Positions 9,119 to 17,975 of a DNA stretch of 64,000 bases are shown in pieces. A model generated the notes under the pieces. The model made no database searches. It was not told where the DNA came from and saw only the letters and a list, made by a program, of their open reading frames with translations. Source of the stretch: Arthrobacter sp. MYb227 (GTDB lineage: Bacteria > Actinomycetota > Actinomycetes > Actinomycetales > Micrococcaceae); NCBI RefSeq assembly GCF_002975435.1, contig NZ_PCPT01000001.1:310001-374000 (forward strand). Reading direction: 5' to 3'. Within the stretch, counting starts at the first letter, position 1. The number at the start of each line of letters is the position of its first letter. The position numbers were made by a program, and so were the translations under genes.

Positions 9119-9532
9119 CTAGTCGCTGGGGACTACGATCATCCGCTCATGAGTCACCGTCGCACCTAGTGTCCTGCCCCGCTTGTCAAGGAACACCACA
9201 TCAACATCGCCAAGCTGCGTCCATTGGTTCTTGCTTTTAATGTCGGGGAAGAACGCGCCAAGCTCCTCGATTGCGTCAACGATGTCACGGTCATAAGCGA
9301 ACCGGTGCTTCACGGCCTTGTCCCGTGTGTTGCCGTAGCCGTTGCCCGGTTTAACGCCCACGGTTCGTGTCGATTCATGATGCGCGAGCAGATCGAACAG
9401 CCGATGTTTCTTATCCCCTTGGTTGAAGACAAATTCGATGTAAGCGGTTTTGGGCCGCAGCGAATGCATCCAAGCGGTTTGCGCCTCGCACGAGTAGGCT
9501 CCACCTTTCACAAGGTCTTCCCAGTTCTCCAA
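9119..9532 (-). CDS. Hypothetical protein with TTG start
   Basis: Unrecognised soluble protein of 137 residues, rich in charged and aromatic residues (for example KTAYIEFVFNQGDKKHRLFD and QWTQLGDVDVVFLDKRGR). No signal peptide or membrane segment. The start is TTG at 9530-9532 with a GGGG ribosome binding site about 7 nt upstream. The 5' end overlaps a short upstream frame (9508-9672) by 25 nt, an arrangement suggesting translational coupling. It lies in the accessory stretch, and no function is claimed. Confidence 0.55.
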   Translation of the reverse strand: MENWEDLVKGGAYSCEAQTAWMHSLRPKTAYIEFVFNQGDKKHRLFDLLAHHESTRTVGVKPGNGYGNTRDKAVKHRFAYDRDIVDAIEELGAFFPDIKSKNQWTQLGDVDVVFLDKRGRTLGATVTHERMIVVPSD

Positions 9533-9672
9533 TTTTTACCCCTTAGAACCTTTCCGAGTGATCCTCGATCATCATAAGCGAGTACTTCTGCTACGTCCTC
9601 TCGGCCAATGCGCTGGAGTATTGCCTCACGCCCTAGGTGAGCCAGATCCGGGGGCACAAAGTTCAGCGTCAT
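9508..9672 (-). CDS. Possible 54-residue protein preceding the TTG-start gene
   Basis: A short frame from the ATG at 9670-9672, opening TLNFVPPDLAHLGREAI and continuing with RIGREDVAEVLAYDDR, then a basic tail ending GKNWRTGKTL. Composition looks protein-like and helical, but there is no recognisable domain. It overlaps the following 137-residue gene by 25 nt, as cotranslated small gene pairs often do. It may instead be the 5' remnant of a broken gene. Low confidence. Confidence 0.35.
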   Translation of the reverse strand: MTLNFVPPDLAHLGREAILQRIGREDVAEVLAYDDRGSLGKVLRGKNWRTGKTL

Positions 9673-10004
9673 GGGTTCCAACGATCACCGAGACTATCAA
9701 TTAGGTTTCCTTTGCGAGAATCTTTCGCTGCCCCGAAACCCAGCTATGCTCACGATCGTAGTCGAACCCACTGGGAAGTCATCCATGAGCATTGAGCCGC
9801 GATTTAAGCGATGCCGAGCCATGGAAAGCGGAAACGAATGAACGGCCCACGCCTCGCACTCTTCCGAATCCACCGCTTCAGATTTTGAATGGTGCCCTTC
9901 TGCTGCGCTACAAGAGATCGGCTCTCGTAGCCTCCGTCAATCGGTATCTCGGGTTCAATCGTTCAGCAACTATTCCGGTGTCTGGCCACGAGGGAATGCG
10001 CCCC
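9673..10004. other. Gap without a recognisable gene
   Basis: About 330 nt between the small gene pair and the helicase pseudogene. Short frames occur on both strands, but none has a believable start and composition. No repeat or terminator stands out. It may hold promoter sequence for the leftward small genes. Confidence 0.4.
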
Positions 10005-13000
10005 CTAGATTTTCCCTTCGCGGTAGAGCTCCAGTAACAACTGGCGCATCGCCACCGTATATTCGATTGAGTCATAGTGTGTGCCCTGAGCATTCTGTCG
10101 TTTGACGACGCGCACTCCCAGAATCTGCGCCAGCTTCGATGGAGACCAGGCTCCTGGTTCACCGCGGAGGACCCCTACCTCGTTAAGGCGCAGGTTGAGA
10201 ATTCGGGCATTCAGTTCGGTATCTTCGTGTCGGAGCTCACCGGTTTCATGCCAGCTCTTCAATACCGTGCTTAGTGTCACAGCATCGCTGTCTAAGTGCC
10301 GCGATTCAGCAGGTTCTCTGCGGATAGCAGGCTCAAGGTTTTCATTATTGAGCACCGTGGCCTGCGGTGAAGGATGAGCTTCTTGTAGGTCGGCGGCAGG
10401 GTCTTGGCTACGCGCGAAGACCGCATCGGAACGCTGTGCAAAGCCGGACATTAGGCCAAACACCTTGCCATTGTTCCACCTATTTGCTGCGGCAAAAACG
10501 ATGAAGAGATCTTTAGCCCGCGAGACCGCCACGTTCATTAGCTCGGGGTTTGCATCGATAAACCCGGCTTGGGGACTGTTCTGTCCGTACGTGGGCGAGA
10601 AAAGGACGATCGGTCTTTCAGCCCCTTGTAAACGATGTGCGGTTCCCACGTCACTTTCTTCCAGAGCTGATCCGGAAGATTTTCCGACGCAGCGGCTTCT
10701 TTCACTGCCTTCTTCAGTTCTTGGGTAATCAGACTGGCTTGAGCGCTAAACGGTGTTACCACCCCGATCAGCGCGTCGGCAGCGATCCGTTCGTTGGGAT
10801 CGAGCTCTTGCGAGTTATAGATTTCGAAGAAATGTGCGAAGTTCGCCACGATCCACTGAGCTATAGCCTGCGCCTCCTGCTGATTATTTCGGCTTGATCC
10901 ATGCCTTGAATCATAGGATCCAGGTACGTCAACCCATAGAAAAGCGGGGGTCAGCTCTTGGAGCTTCGAATCATCGGCGGTTCGTTTCGCCTGTAAAAGA
11001 TCGTCATACATAAGTGTGTTGCAGAATCCAATAATGTCCGGGTGGCACCGGAAGTGCTCCGCGAGGAATAGTCCTGGGGTTCCCCTGCCATAGGTCCAAC
11101 TGGAGGCATGGCTCGCGGCTCTCATAAGGCTTGATGATGACGAACAGGCGATGCCTCGCCTTTGCAGATCCTCCCGCCATTCGTTCGATTGGATGCCGGC
11201 GCTGTGGGCGACTTCGCCATCGGTCTGCTCGTCGATGGACCACACAGGTGCCAACTGCTTTTCATCGCCAACCGCCAGCACCCGCTGGGCCAGCGCGAAA
11301 CTCGGCAACCCCAGCGGGGTGTCTACCTGACCGGCTTCGTCGACGATCAGCAGGTCAATGCGTCCGATATCAAAGCGGTTTGGCTCCCCGGACTTCTCAA
11401 AAAGCTTGAAGTACTTTGGCACCTGATAAACGGTCATCACAAAGCAAGGCGTCAGCGCCGCAGCCTGCCACCAGTAACGTTCCATGACGTTCGGCGTATT
11501 CTTCCAGCGATTTTCGGGTTCGATGAAGTCATCTGTGAGCAACCACTGCGCCTCAAAATAATGCACAGCCAACCAAAACTCCGCATACCGCAGGGTCACA
11601 TCCAGCTTCCGGTCAAGTCGTTCGATGCTGTCGCATTCCTTCAGCTCCGCGACCCGGCCACTGTCTTTCAGAAATGGTATTTCTTCTACCTCGTTGCACA
11701 GGGAAATGTATTCCTTTGAGCGGCCCTGAAACTGCATGGTGTTGAGAAGTTCAATGCGGTACCCATCAATCTCCGTCAACGCGTCATGGATCTGTTGCTG
11801 CAGTCCAGGGATATCGTTGGCATTTCCAAAGTATGCGTGAGCATGCGCCACAAAAGCCTCTCTCGCACCCGCTAGATATGATTCACTGCTGTGCGCGGTG
11901 TACGTCTGACTCTTATCTTTCTGCTCTACAAGGTACTTGGACTTGGCCTCATCCAGTTTTGCAGCCGACGGGCAGTACACCGCCAACGAGCCAAGTGACT
12001 GATTAGCCAATGCGGAACCATCTTGTTCCTTCGGTAGCCAACGGAAGTCCAACGAACCGGACTGCTCCTTGGTGACCGAAGCGAACGAGGCAATGATGTT
12101 GGTGACTGCTTGATTGTTGGTGGAAGTCCCCACGATGAGCGGCGGGGCACCTTCTTCTATGGCCCGGCGTGTGAGCAAATTGGCGACTATGGCTTGAAGC
12201 ATCGTTGTCTTCCCCGTACCGGGAGGCCCGCTCACCGCCGTGATTTCACTTCCCGACGGGTCCAGGAACGCATGCACTGCACGACGCTGCGAATCGGCCA
12301 ATGGGAACCCTTCGCTCATGGAACCGCACGATTTTTTCGCCGCCTCAAACAAGCCATCGTGCTGGTGAATCATCGTTTCGTACGGTCTGTGATCTTGCCA
12401 TCCAATGGCCATCCTCTCCACCGTGTTCGGCAACTTCTTTTCCCGGCTCAGGAAGTCATAAACCTCAAGCAAGCCACCCACCGCATCAATCCGGTCAAAT
12501 TCTTTGATGTAGCACAGCTCGTGCTGAATCAGCTCACCACGGTGCCCCTGCTTCGTCGCATACTCCTCTAGGGACTCTCCAGCAACCTTCTCAAATAGCC
12601 GTGTTGCCAAGTCCAATGCGTCAGCTAATGACTGCGTCTGGGAAACCTCCGCACCAAGTTCGGCGCGTGAGTATTGCCAAAAACTGCTCAGCGCGCCAAC
12701 CATAACGTTCCTGCCGGGAATCGATGGTGAATCAAGCCGATCCGATGGTATCCACGGTGAAGAGGCGGTTGCTAGCTCCGGCTCGATCCGGCCATCCCGA
12801 AAGAGCTTCGCTTCCACGAGCAACAGCCCGCTCTGGTATGCCCCATGCCGAGCATCTAGTTGATGCAGTGAAACCAGAGATACCACCACGGGGATTGGCT
12901 TATTCTGATTCTCTGTGGCATCGGCAAAGAGCGGCAGCATATCGGTTAGCGCCGTTGGCTCGGGCTTGCTTTTACCATTTTGTTTATCGTGGTTGGCGAA

Positions 13001-13156
13001 TAGCTTGGCGGCTTCCTCCACCTCAATAGCACCGGAGGCAAGCTCGGCCCGCCCGGTTGTCACGAACAAAGAATTGTCAGTGAAAGTCACTTCTTCTAGC
13101 TGTCCTCGTTTAAGAACCAGCGAAAAATAGTCCGCCACCCGAAACGCATCCACCAT
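10005..13156 (-). pseudogene. Frameshifted superfamily 1 DNA/RNA helicase
   Basis: A large UvrD/Upf1-like (AAA_11/AAA_12) helicase broken by one missing base near 10650. The first frame carries the Walker A motif SGPPGTGKTT, Walker B LLIVDEAGQVDTP and motif III AVGDEKQLAP, and then reads into nonsense. The second frame resumes at once with [19 protein letters not shown] and [14 protein letters not shown] (motifs V and VI) and a C-terminal region of unknown type. One extra G between GTGAC and GTGGG would restore about 1,050 residues. The start at 13154-13156 has AGGAG 7 nt upstream. An N-terminal domain of about 300 residues precedes Walker A. A genuine frameshift or a sequencing error are both possible. 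Confidence 0.85.
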
Positions 13157-13284
13157 GTCGTACTCCTCGTGATCCGCTGCATCCCGACGAGATTTACCAT
13201 ATCGGATTCCTCCCACATGTTCGGGTAGGCGCCCGAGAGTTCACGCGTCATGCGGCCCCCAGCTGAGTAGTCGCAGTGACCTTG

Positions 13285-13536
13285 TCAAGCAGCATCCGGC
13301 GTTCGCATTTCAGCCTGTAATTCGACGGCAAGCAAGTACATCAAGAAGTTCCCTGAAGTGTCGAAGTTCCGAGCGAGGCGGATTTCAGCATCGGCCGTGA
13401 TACCACGTTTGCCGTGCACAGTAACATTGATCCGCCGTAGGATCACACCGATAGAAACCTCCGGTATGTTCTAGGTGATCCCGAACTCTTCAAAAAAATT
13501 CTTCATAAGGATTTCGCCTAGGCGGATCGGCTCCAT
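13285..13536 (-). pseudogene. higA: higA antitoxin relic
   Basis: Reading leftward from the ATG at 13536 gives MEPIRLGEILMKNFFEEFGI, the typical start of a HigA/VapI-type antitoxin, then a TAG stop at 13471-13473, then in the same frame the degraded remainder with RRINVTVHGKRGITAD and IRLARNFDTSGNFLMYL. This matches the family pattern of a helix-turn-helix followed by HGKRGITADTALRLARYFGTS. Several consensus positions are also changed. The frame closes at 13285-13287, giving 84 codons, shorter than an intact antitoxin. Clearly non-functional. Confidence 0.85.
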
Positions 13537-13539
13537 GAG

Positions 13540-13701
13540 GGCCCCATCAGTGGTAGATAACTAGTTCTAGAGCTTCTGCACCACCCTCTGACTACAAAAC
13601 AGATACACCACTGGGCGTTCACCCGGATATTATGCCGTCCTCGACAGCCTGAACAACTTCCGGTTTTCGCAAGGAAGCCCGCTATCTAGTTCGATCAACA
13701 C
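13540..13701 (-). pseudogene. higB: higB toxin relic
   Basis: Directly upstream of the higA relic, as in intact higBA loci. On the minus strand one frame reads ELDSGLPCENRKLFRL and another reads GRHNIRVNAQWCICFVV, which resemble the middle and C-terminal parts of HigB (RelE-like mRNA interferase; family pattern GQYSIRVNxQWRICF). The pieces are in different frames, part of the middle is missing, and the N-terminus is gone. Assignment rests on the pattern plus the neighbouring antitoxin relic. Confidence 0.65.
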
Positions 13702-13748
13702 TTTTGACGTACGGCTCCTGCCCGAAACGTTCGGTGTCCCTACTGTTG

Positions 13749-13798
13749 AACGATCTGGGGACAGATCCATTCTCGAATGATTCCGTCCCCAGATCGTT
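13749..13798. repeat. REP-like palindrome, 14-bp perfect arms
   Basis: AACGATCTGGGGAC at 13749-13762 is repeated in perfect inverted form at 13785-13798, around a 22-nt centre. The GGGGACAGATCCATTCTCG-type sequence resembles palindromes found near REP-associated transposases, but no transposase is present here. It could also act as a transcription terminator, though there is no T-run. Confidence 0.6.
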
Positions 13799-13912
13799 AG
13801 GCCCGAACTCCACGAGGTTCCGTCTCGGAAGAGCTTCGGTTATTCCTCTGGCCCGTCAGCTATTGGTTTATCACTCCTTGACTCCCTGCTAGGTTCGTCG
13901 GCGGCCGGTGGT

Positions 13913-13927
13913 TAGGCTGGGTGGATG
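13913..13927 (+). promoter_or_regulatory. Possible leaderless-type promoter of the histidine phosphatase operon
   Basis: TAGGCT at 13913-13918, a 6-nt spacer GGGTGG, then ATG at 13925. The purine-rich spacer could alternatively act as a ribosome binding site. Confidence 0.4.
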
Positions 13928-14617
13928 GCAACAGTTATTCTCGTGCGGCACGGCCGCACCACAGCAAACGCCACCGGAGTGCTGGCAGGCAGGGCGCCTG
14001 GCGTCAGTCTGGATCAGATCGGACGGGAACAGGCGGCCGCAGCCGGAGAACGGCTGGCAAACGTGCCTTTGGCCGGGGTGGTATCGAGCCCTCTTGAACG
14101 TTGTCAGCAAACCGCCCAGTTCATCATCGATCGCCAGGACTCTGCGCCCTACGCGCCGATTGATCCCGAAATCACCGAGTGCGATTACGGCCAATGGCAG
14201 GGCCGCACGCTGAGTGATCTCGCGACCGAGGATTCGTGGCGGGTCATCCAGTCGCAACCATCCGCGGTGACTTTTCCGGGCGGTGAATCCATGGCCGCGA
14301 TGCAGGCTCGCTCGGTGGCCGCGATCCGGCGCCACGATGCAGCGTTCGAAGCCGAGTACGGGCCAGGGGCCGCGTGGGTGGCGGTGAGTCACGGGGATGT
14401 CATCAAGTCCGTTCTCGCCGATGCGCTGGGCATGCATCTTGATATGTTCCAGCGCATAAACGTGGGCCCGGCGTCCATCTCGATTGTGCACTACGGTGCT
14501 CATCGGCCAAGCGTGTTAGCGACCAACACCGATGCCGGCGATCTGTCATGGCTGGCCAAGGGCATCAATGCGTCCGATGCACCGGTCGGCGGCGGTGCGG
14601 GGCACCAAGCACCATGA
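13925..14617 (+). CDS. Histidine phosphatase, MSMEG_4193 type
   Basis: A 230-residue phosphoglycerate-mutase-like phosphatase. The catalytic motif LVRHGRTTAN is at residues 6-15, a glutamate region follows at ECDYGQWQGR, and the second histidine is in VSHGDVIKSV. The protein ends with an alanine/glycine-rich tail. It is the first gene of a three-gene run with DUF3090 and an SCO1664-type protein, a conserved actinobacterial cluster that often lies beside the mycothiol gene mshC; mshC is not next to it here. The substrate is unknown. Confidence 0.88.
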   Translation: MATVILVRHGRTTANATGVLAGRAPGVSLDQIGREQAAAAGERLANVPLAGVVSSPLERCQQTAQFIIDRQDSAPYAPIDPEITECDYGQWQGRTLSDLATEDSWRVIQSQPSAVTFPGGESMAAMQARSVAAIRRHDAAFEAEYGPGAAWVAVSHGDVIKSVLADALGMHLDMFQRINVGPASISIVHYGAHRPSVLATNTDAGDLSWLAKGINASDAPVGGGAGHQAP

Positions 14618-14629
14618 CCCTCATTGGCC

Positions 14630-14644
14630 TAGAATACTGACATG
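14630..14644 (+). promoter_or_regulatory. Leaderless-type internal promoter before the DUF3090 gene
   Basis: TAGAAT at 14630-14635, a 6-nt spacer, then ATG at 14642, with no Shine-Dalgarno sequence. It suggests that the DUF3090 and SCO1664-type genes can be transcribed separately from the phosphatase gene. Confidence 0.55.
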
Positions 14645-15196
14645 CCTACACGAATTCACGAGTTTGCTTGGCCCGATCGGGTTGTCGTTGGCACCATCGG
14701 TCTTCCCGGAGCGCGCACGTTTTACCTGCAGGTGCGCGCGGGTGCCCAGCTTGTAAGTATTGTCATGGAGAAGCAGCAGTCTGCTGTGCTCGCGGAGAAG
14801 ATCGATGAAATTCTCGACGAACTCATGAGCGTCGAAGGCAACCGCTTTAGCGTACCGAGCAGCACTCCCGTCGAACTAGTCGACAATGACCCGCTCGAAG
14901 CCGTCCAGGAGCAGTTTCGAACCGGCGCCATGAGCTTAGGCTGGGATCCAAGCACGGCTCAGATCGTCATTGAGGCCTACCCCCTGCCCGCTGAGGATCC
15001 CGATGACACCAACGAGGGACCGCATGAGGAACGCACCGATGAGCCCGAAATGCTGCGCGTGCTCATGCCAGTCGGCACAGCCCGCGCCTTCACTATGCGC
15101 ACCTTCGAGATCGTCAGTGCTGGACGTCCGATCTGCCCACTGTGCGGTTATCCCATTGACCCCGATGGACATACCTGCACCCTTCCAGAGGCCTAA
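14642..15196 (+). CDS. DUF3090 family protein
   Basis: A 184-residue conserved actinobacterial protein of unknown function. The family opening PTRIHEFAWPDRVVVGTIG and GARTFYLQVRAG is clear, followed by the DEILDELMSVEGNRF region. The C-terminus carries CPLCGYPIDPDGHTC, a likely zinc-binding ribbon. It lies 24 nt after the histidine phosphatase and its TAA stop shares a base with the ATG of the next gene, so the two are almost certainly translated together. Family membership is sure; function is not known. Confidence 0.92.
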   Translation: MPTRIHEFAWPDRVVVGTIGLPGARTFYLQVRAGAQLVSIVMEKQQSAVLAEKIDEILDELMSVEGNRFSVPSSTPVELVDNDPLEAVQEQFRTGAMSLGWDPSTAQIVIEAYPLPAEDPDDTNEGPHEERTDEPEMLRVLMPVGTARAFTMRTFEIVSAGRPICPLCGYPIDPDGHTCTLPEA

Positions 15197-15963
15197 TGCC
15201 GACCCCTGATCTTCTGACCACCGAGCTGAGCCTCACCGGACGTCTCACGACGGCCTCAAACGCCACTTTTCTGGGCAGTATCGGCGACGTACAAGTCGTC
15301 TATAAGCCGATAGCCGGCGAAACTCCGCTGTGGGATTTCCCAGGAGGAACGCTCGCCCACCGAGAAATTGCCGCCTACCTACTATCGGAGGTTCTTGGCT
15401 GGGACGTTGTGCCGCACACCTGGCTGCGTGATGGGCCGTTTGGTGAAGGAATGGTGCAACTCTGGCAGGAGCAAGATCCCAACCAAAACGCCGTGGACCT
15501 GGTCGCGGCCCGGAACGTGCCACAGACGGGTTGGAAACAAGTTCTGCAAGGACAAGATCAGAACGGAGGGCTAGTTGCCCTCATTCACGAAGACTCGCCA
15601 GCGCTGCGACGCATGGCGGTGTTCGACGTTATCGTCAATAATGCCGACCGCAAGGGCGACCACATCCTGGCCATGGCGAAGGGGCAACGGCACGGTGTGG
15701 ACCACGGACTCACCTTTCACCGTGACCACAAGCTACGCACCGTGCTCTGGGGATGGCAGGGCGAGGCCCTAACCCCCGAGGAAGCTGACGGCATTGACCG
15801 TGTCAGCGAAGGCCTGCACGGTGAATTGGGCCGAGATTTGGCAGGATTGCTTAGCGCCGAAGAAATCGCGGCGCTCGCCGAGCGCTGCACCGGGCTGAGC
15901 ATTGAGGGACATTTCCCGGCTCCTAGTGGTCAGATGCAGGCAGTACCTTGGCCGCTGTTCTGA
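15196..15963 (+). CDS. SCO1664 family protein, PI3/4-kinase-like fold
   Basis: A 255-residue conserved actinobacterial protein. It shows kinase-like features: a nucleotide-binding strand VQVVYKPIAGETPLWDFPGG, HREIAAYLLSEVLGW, the catalytic-loop-like NNADRKGDHIL around residue 145-158 and GVDHGLTFH around 168-176, which resemble the PI3/4-kinase and HipA-type kinase core. The target is unknown. The start overlaps the stop of the DUF3090 gene by one base. The region just downstream lacks the mshC gene that usually follows this trio. Confidence 0.88.
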   Translation: MPTPDLLTTELSLTGRLTTASNATFLGSIGDVQVVYKPIAGETPLWDFPGGTLAHREIAAYLLSEVLGWDVVPHTWLRDGPFGEGMVQLWQEQDPNQNAVDLVAARNVPQTGWKQVLQGQDQNGGLVALIHEDSPALRRMAVFDVIVNNADRKGDHILAMAKGQRHGVDHGLTFHRDHKLRTVLWGWQGEALTPEEADGIDRVSEGLHGELGRDLAGLLSAEEIAALAERCTGLSIEGHFPAPSGQMQAVPWPLF

Positions 15964-16197
15964 GCTAATCAGGCTTTCTGGCTTCGCTGCCGGCAATCTC
16001 GTGCCGTGGTTCGGACAGGTTCCCCTTCTCAAAGCGCTCTTCGACGGCTCCAACCATACCTACGTGATGATTGGGCCTCGGCTAAGCACCGTGGCAGCGC
16101 TGCACCGACCCTATAGCTCCGCACGCCCCTGTCGCATTAAACGATGATGGCTGTCACCGGCAAGTATGCTCGCCAGTGGCAGCCACAAACCACCTGC

Positions 16198-16638
16198 TTA
16201 TGCCTTGAGCACGTAGCGCAATGTCTCAACGACCTGGTCCGTGGTTTTGCACCAAGCCTGAGCCTGAGCGTCAACTTCTTTAAGCGGGTGGACGAGGTCT
16301 TCGTCGTGAAGAGTTACATAGGGTTTGCCTAGGGCGGCACAGTAGCCGGCATCGAAGGCTGCATTCCATTGCTTGTACATGTCCCCGAAGCGCACCACCA
16401 CTAAATCGCTCTTTTCGATCAGGGTGCGTGTACGGATTGCATTGACCTTCGAGGACTGGTGATCACGCCAAAACTGGCTGGAGGTCTCGCCCAGGTGATC
16501 CCCCGCAGCATCGCTCGCGGGGTGGTCGGTCACCGGTGCGGTAAAGACGATGTCCAGGCCGGCGGCTTCTGCACCGCGCTGGATTTCCTCGCGCCAGTCG
16601 GTGTGGATCTCACCGGAAAGATAGACAGAGAAACTCAT
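16198..16638 (-). CDS. YtoQ family protein
   Basis: A 146-residue cytoplasmic protein of the YtoQ family, distantly like nucleoside 2-deoxyribosyltransferases. Visible features are the start SFSVYLSGEIHTDWREEI, FTAPVTDHPASDAAGDHLG, and VVRFGDMYKQWNAAFDAGYC, which corresponds to the conserved substrate-pocket segment. Length and motif order match the family. It is a single leftward gene between the phosphatase operon and a non-conserved gap. The biochemical activity of the family is not established. Confidence 0.88.
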   Translation of the reverse strand: MSFSVYLSGEIHTDWREEIQRGAEAAGLDIVFTAPVTDHPASDAAGDHLGETSSQFWRDHQSSKVNAIRTRTLIEKSDLVVVRFGDMYKQWNAAFDAGYCAALGKPYVTLHDEDLVHPLKEVDAQAQAWCKTTDQVVETLRYVLKA

Positions 16639-17051
16639 GGCTGAAGACTCCTAGGTATAAGACGGCGGACCACATTGATCCCTTTAGCCCACCATCCTAA
16701 TAAGTTGGGGAAGCGATATCACCGTGAGCACGTCATCATCTGACTTCCGATTGCACGTGAACGCTCCAAATTGGAAGTGGAGTCCAAATTTTCTTTCGGT
16801 TTCCCCCTGATAGAGCCACGAACTCGGAGCCTCTCCCAGCGACAAACAAATCGAAAGTTATCCCTACTTGGCTCTCTTCAAAAGTACAAAACGCGCCACT
16901 GCGCATACCTCAGATCACGGCACTGATCCATCGATTCGATCGAGGCACTCCCCCGTTAGACACCAAGACTCCCACAACATTCTCGCCTCAAACCACTGGT
17001 ACGCGAAGCATTCGACAGGGGCTCGCCTTCACCCACAGAACCCAATTCGGC
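16639..17051. other. Gap without a recognisable gene
   Basis: About 410 nt between the YtoQ gene start and the next rightward gene. It must hold the YtoQ promoter. A stretch around 17000 reads KPLVREAFDRGSPSPTE in one frame and could be a gene remnant, but it has no clear homology by eye. No hairpin with a T-run and no repeat was noticed. Confidence 0.4.
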
Positions 17052-17678
17052 TTGGCTTTTGAAGACTGCACCCAGGAGCATGACATCACCGACTTCGAGG
17101 CGCTGTGGCGCCATATCCTTGACGAAGCCGCCCCCGAGGCGATCGCCCGAGCACAACGTTCACAGGATGCCATCACAGCTGCACGCTTCGAAGTCGAGCT
17201 GGAGCTCAGCGTCTTCACGGAAGAGGACTCACCTTGGCTGCCGAGCGTCTGGCTCACCCCGGTGGGGAAAGACCAATTCCTCGCAGCTCAGGCCGGAGAC
17301 GACGACCGTTGCTTGATGGTCCTTGCCTTCGGCGACGATGGGGACGTCTATCTCAATGAAATGCTCAATCCAGTCACTGAGATCTTCACTGTCGACGAAC
17401 CAGAAAATGCCCGCGCCAAGGTCACTGAGTGGGTTTCCGTTTGGATCGAGCGTCTCTGGACCGAACATTTCGACAAAGCGGTTGAAGTCGTGCACGAGGA
17501 ATGTTGTTGCCACCGCAGCAGCTTCATCAACCAAAGATTTGACAGGTTTGCCGAATGGCTAATGAGCGCATCTTGCCGGAAGCATAGAACTGTCCGAGGA
17601 GCTCAAATGGCCGCCATACTGATCCATTTGCTGACCGCAGTTAAATCACACACAACGGATTTCGTGAACGTCAGTTAA
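17052..17678 (+). CDS. Hypothetical protein, acidic, uncertain start
   Basis: Unrecognised protein of up to 208 residues. Residues about 10-140 have strong codon bias with GC-rich third positions and an acidic soluble character (for example VELELSVFTEEDSPWLPSVW and GDDGDVYLNEML), so this part is probably real coding sequence. The proposed TTG start lacks a good ribosome binding site, and the last 50 residues (CCCHRSS onward) have different composition, suggesting read-through into non-coding DNA or decay of the 3' end. It might be an immunity-type or DUF protein; no function is claimed. Confidence 0.5.
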   Translation: MAFEDCTQEHDITDFEALWRHILDEAAPEAIARAQRSQDAITAARFEVELELSVFTEEDSPWLPSVWLTPVGKDQFLAAQAGDDDRCLMVLAFGDDGDVYLNEMLNPVTEIFTVDEPENARAKVTEWVSVWIERLWTEHFDKAVEVVHEECCCHRSSFINQRFDRFAEWLMSASCRKHRTVRGAQMAAILIHLLTAVKSHTTDFVNVS

Positions 17679-17975
17679 AAGCAGCCTGGCCATGCTGCAC
17701 CAGTGCTGTCAGATTTGTTGACCTTCATGCCTCCAAGCTACTTTAGGTCCTCAAGATCCAGACCTGTACGTAGCTTTCTGCACAAGAAAATTTCCGAAGG
17801 CGGGAACTTCTGCCAACTTCAGGAATATCTGCTTCGGGTTGGTCCTCGGGCGACAGTTTCATACGTTGCCCGTGCCTGACTGGTTGAAACGAGACACGGT
17901 GATTGCATGGATTGATTTGTGCACCTATTGCTTTCACGCAGGTTCTCGCGGTGTATTCACATGTTTGCAGTAACT

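Noticed and set aside
15902-16147. Rightward frame of 81 codons after the SCO1664-type gene
   Set aside because: It starts inside the upstream gene; the part after 15963 reads protein-like but matches nothing I recognise.
17229-17534. Leftward frame of 101 codons opposite the gene at 17052
   Set aside because: Codon bias favours the rightward strand, so this is likely a shadow.
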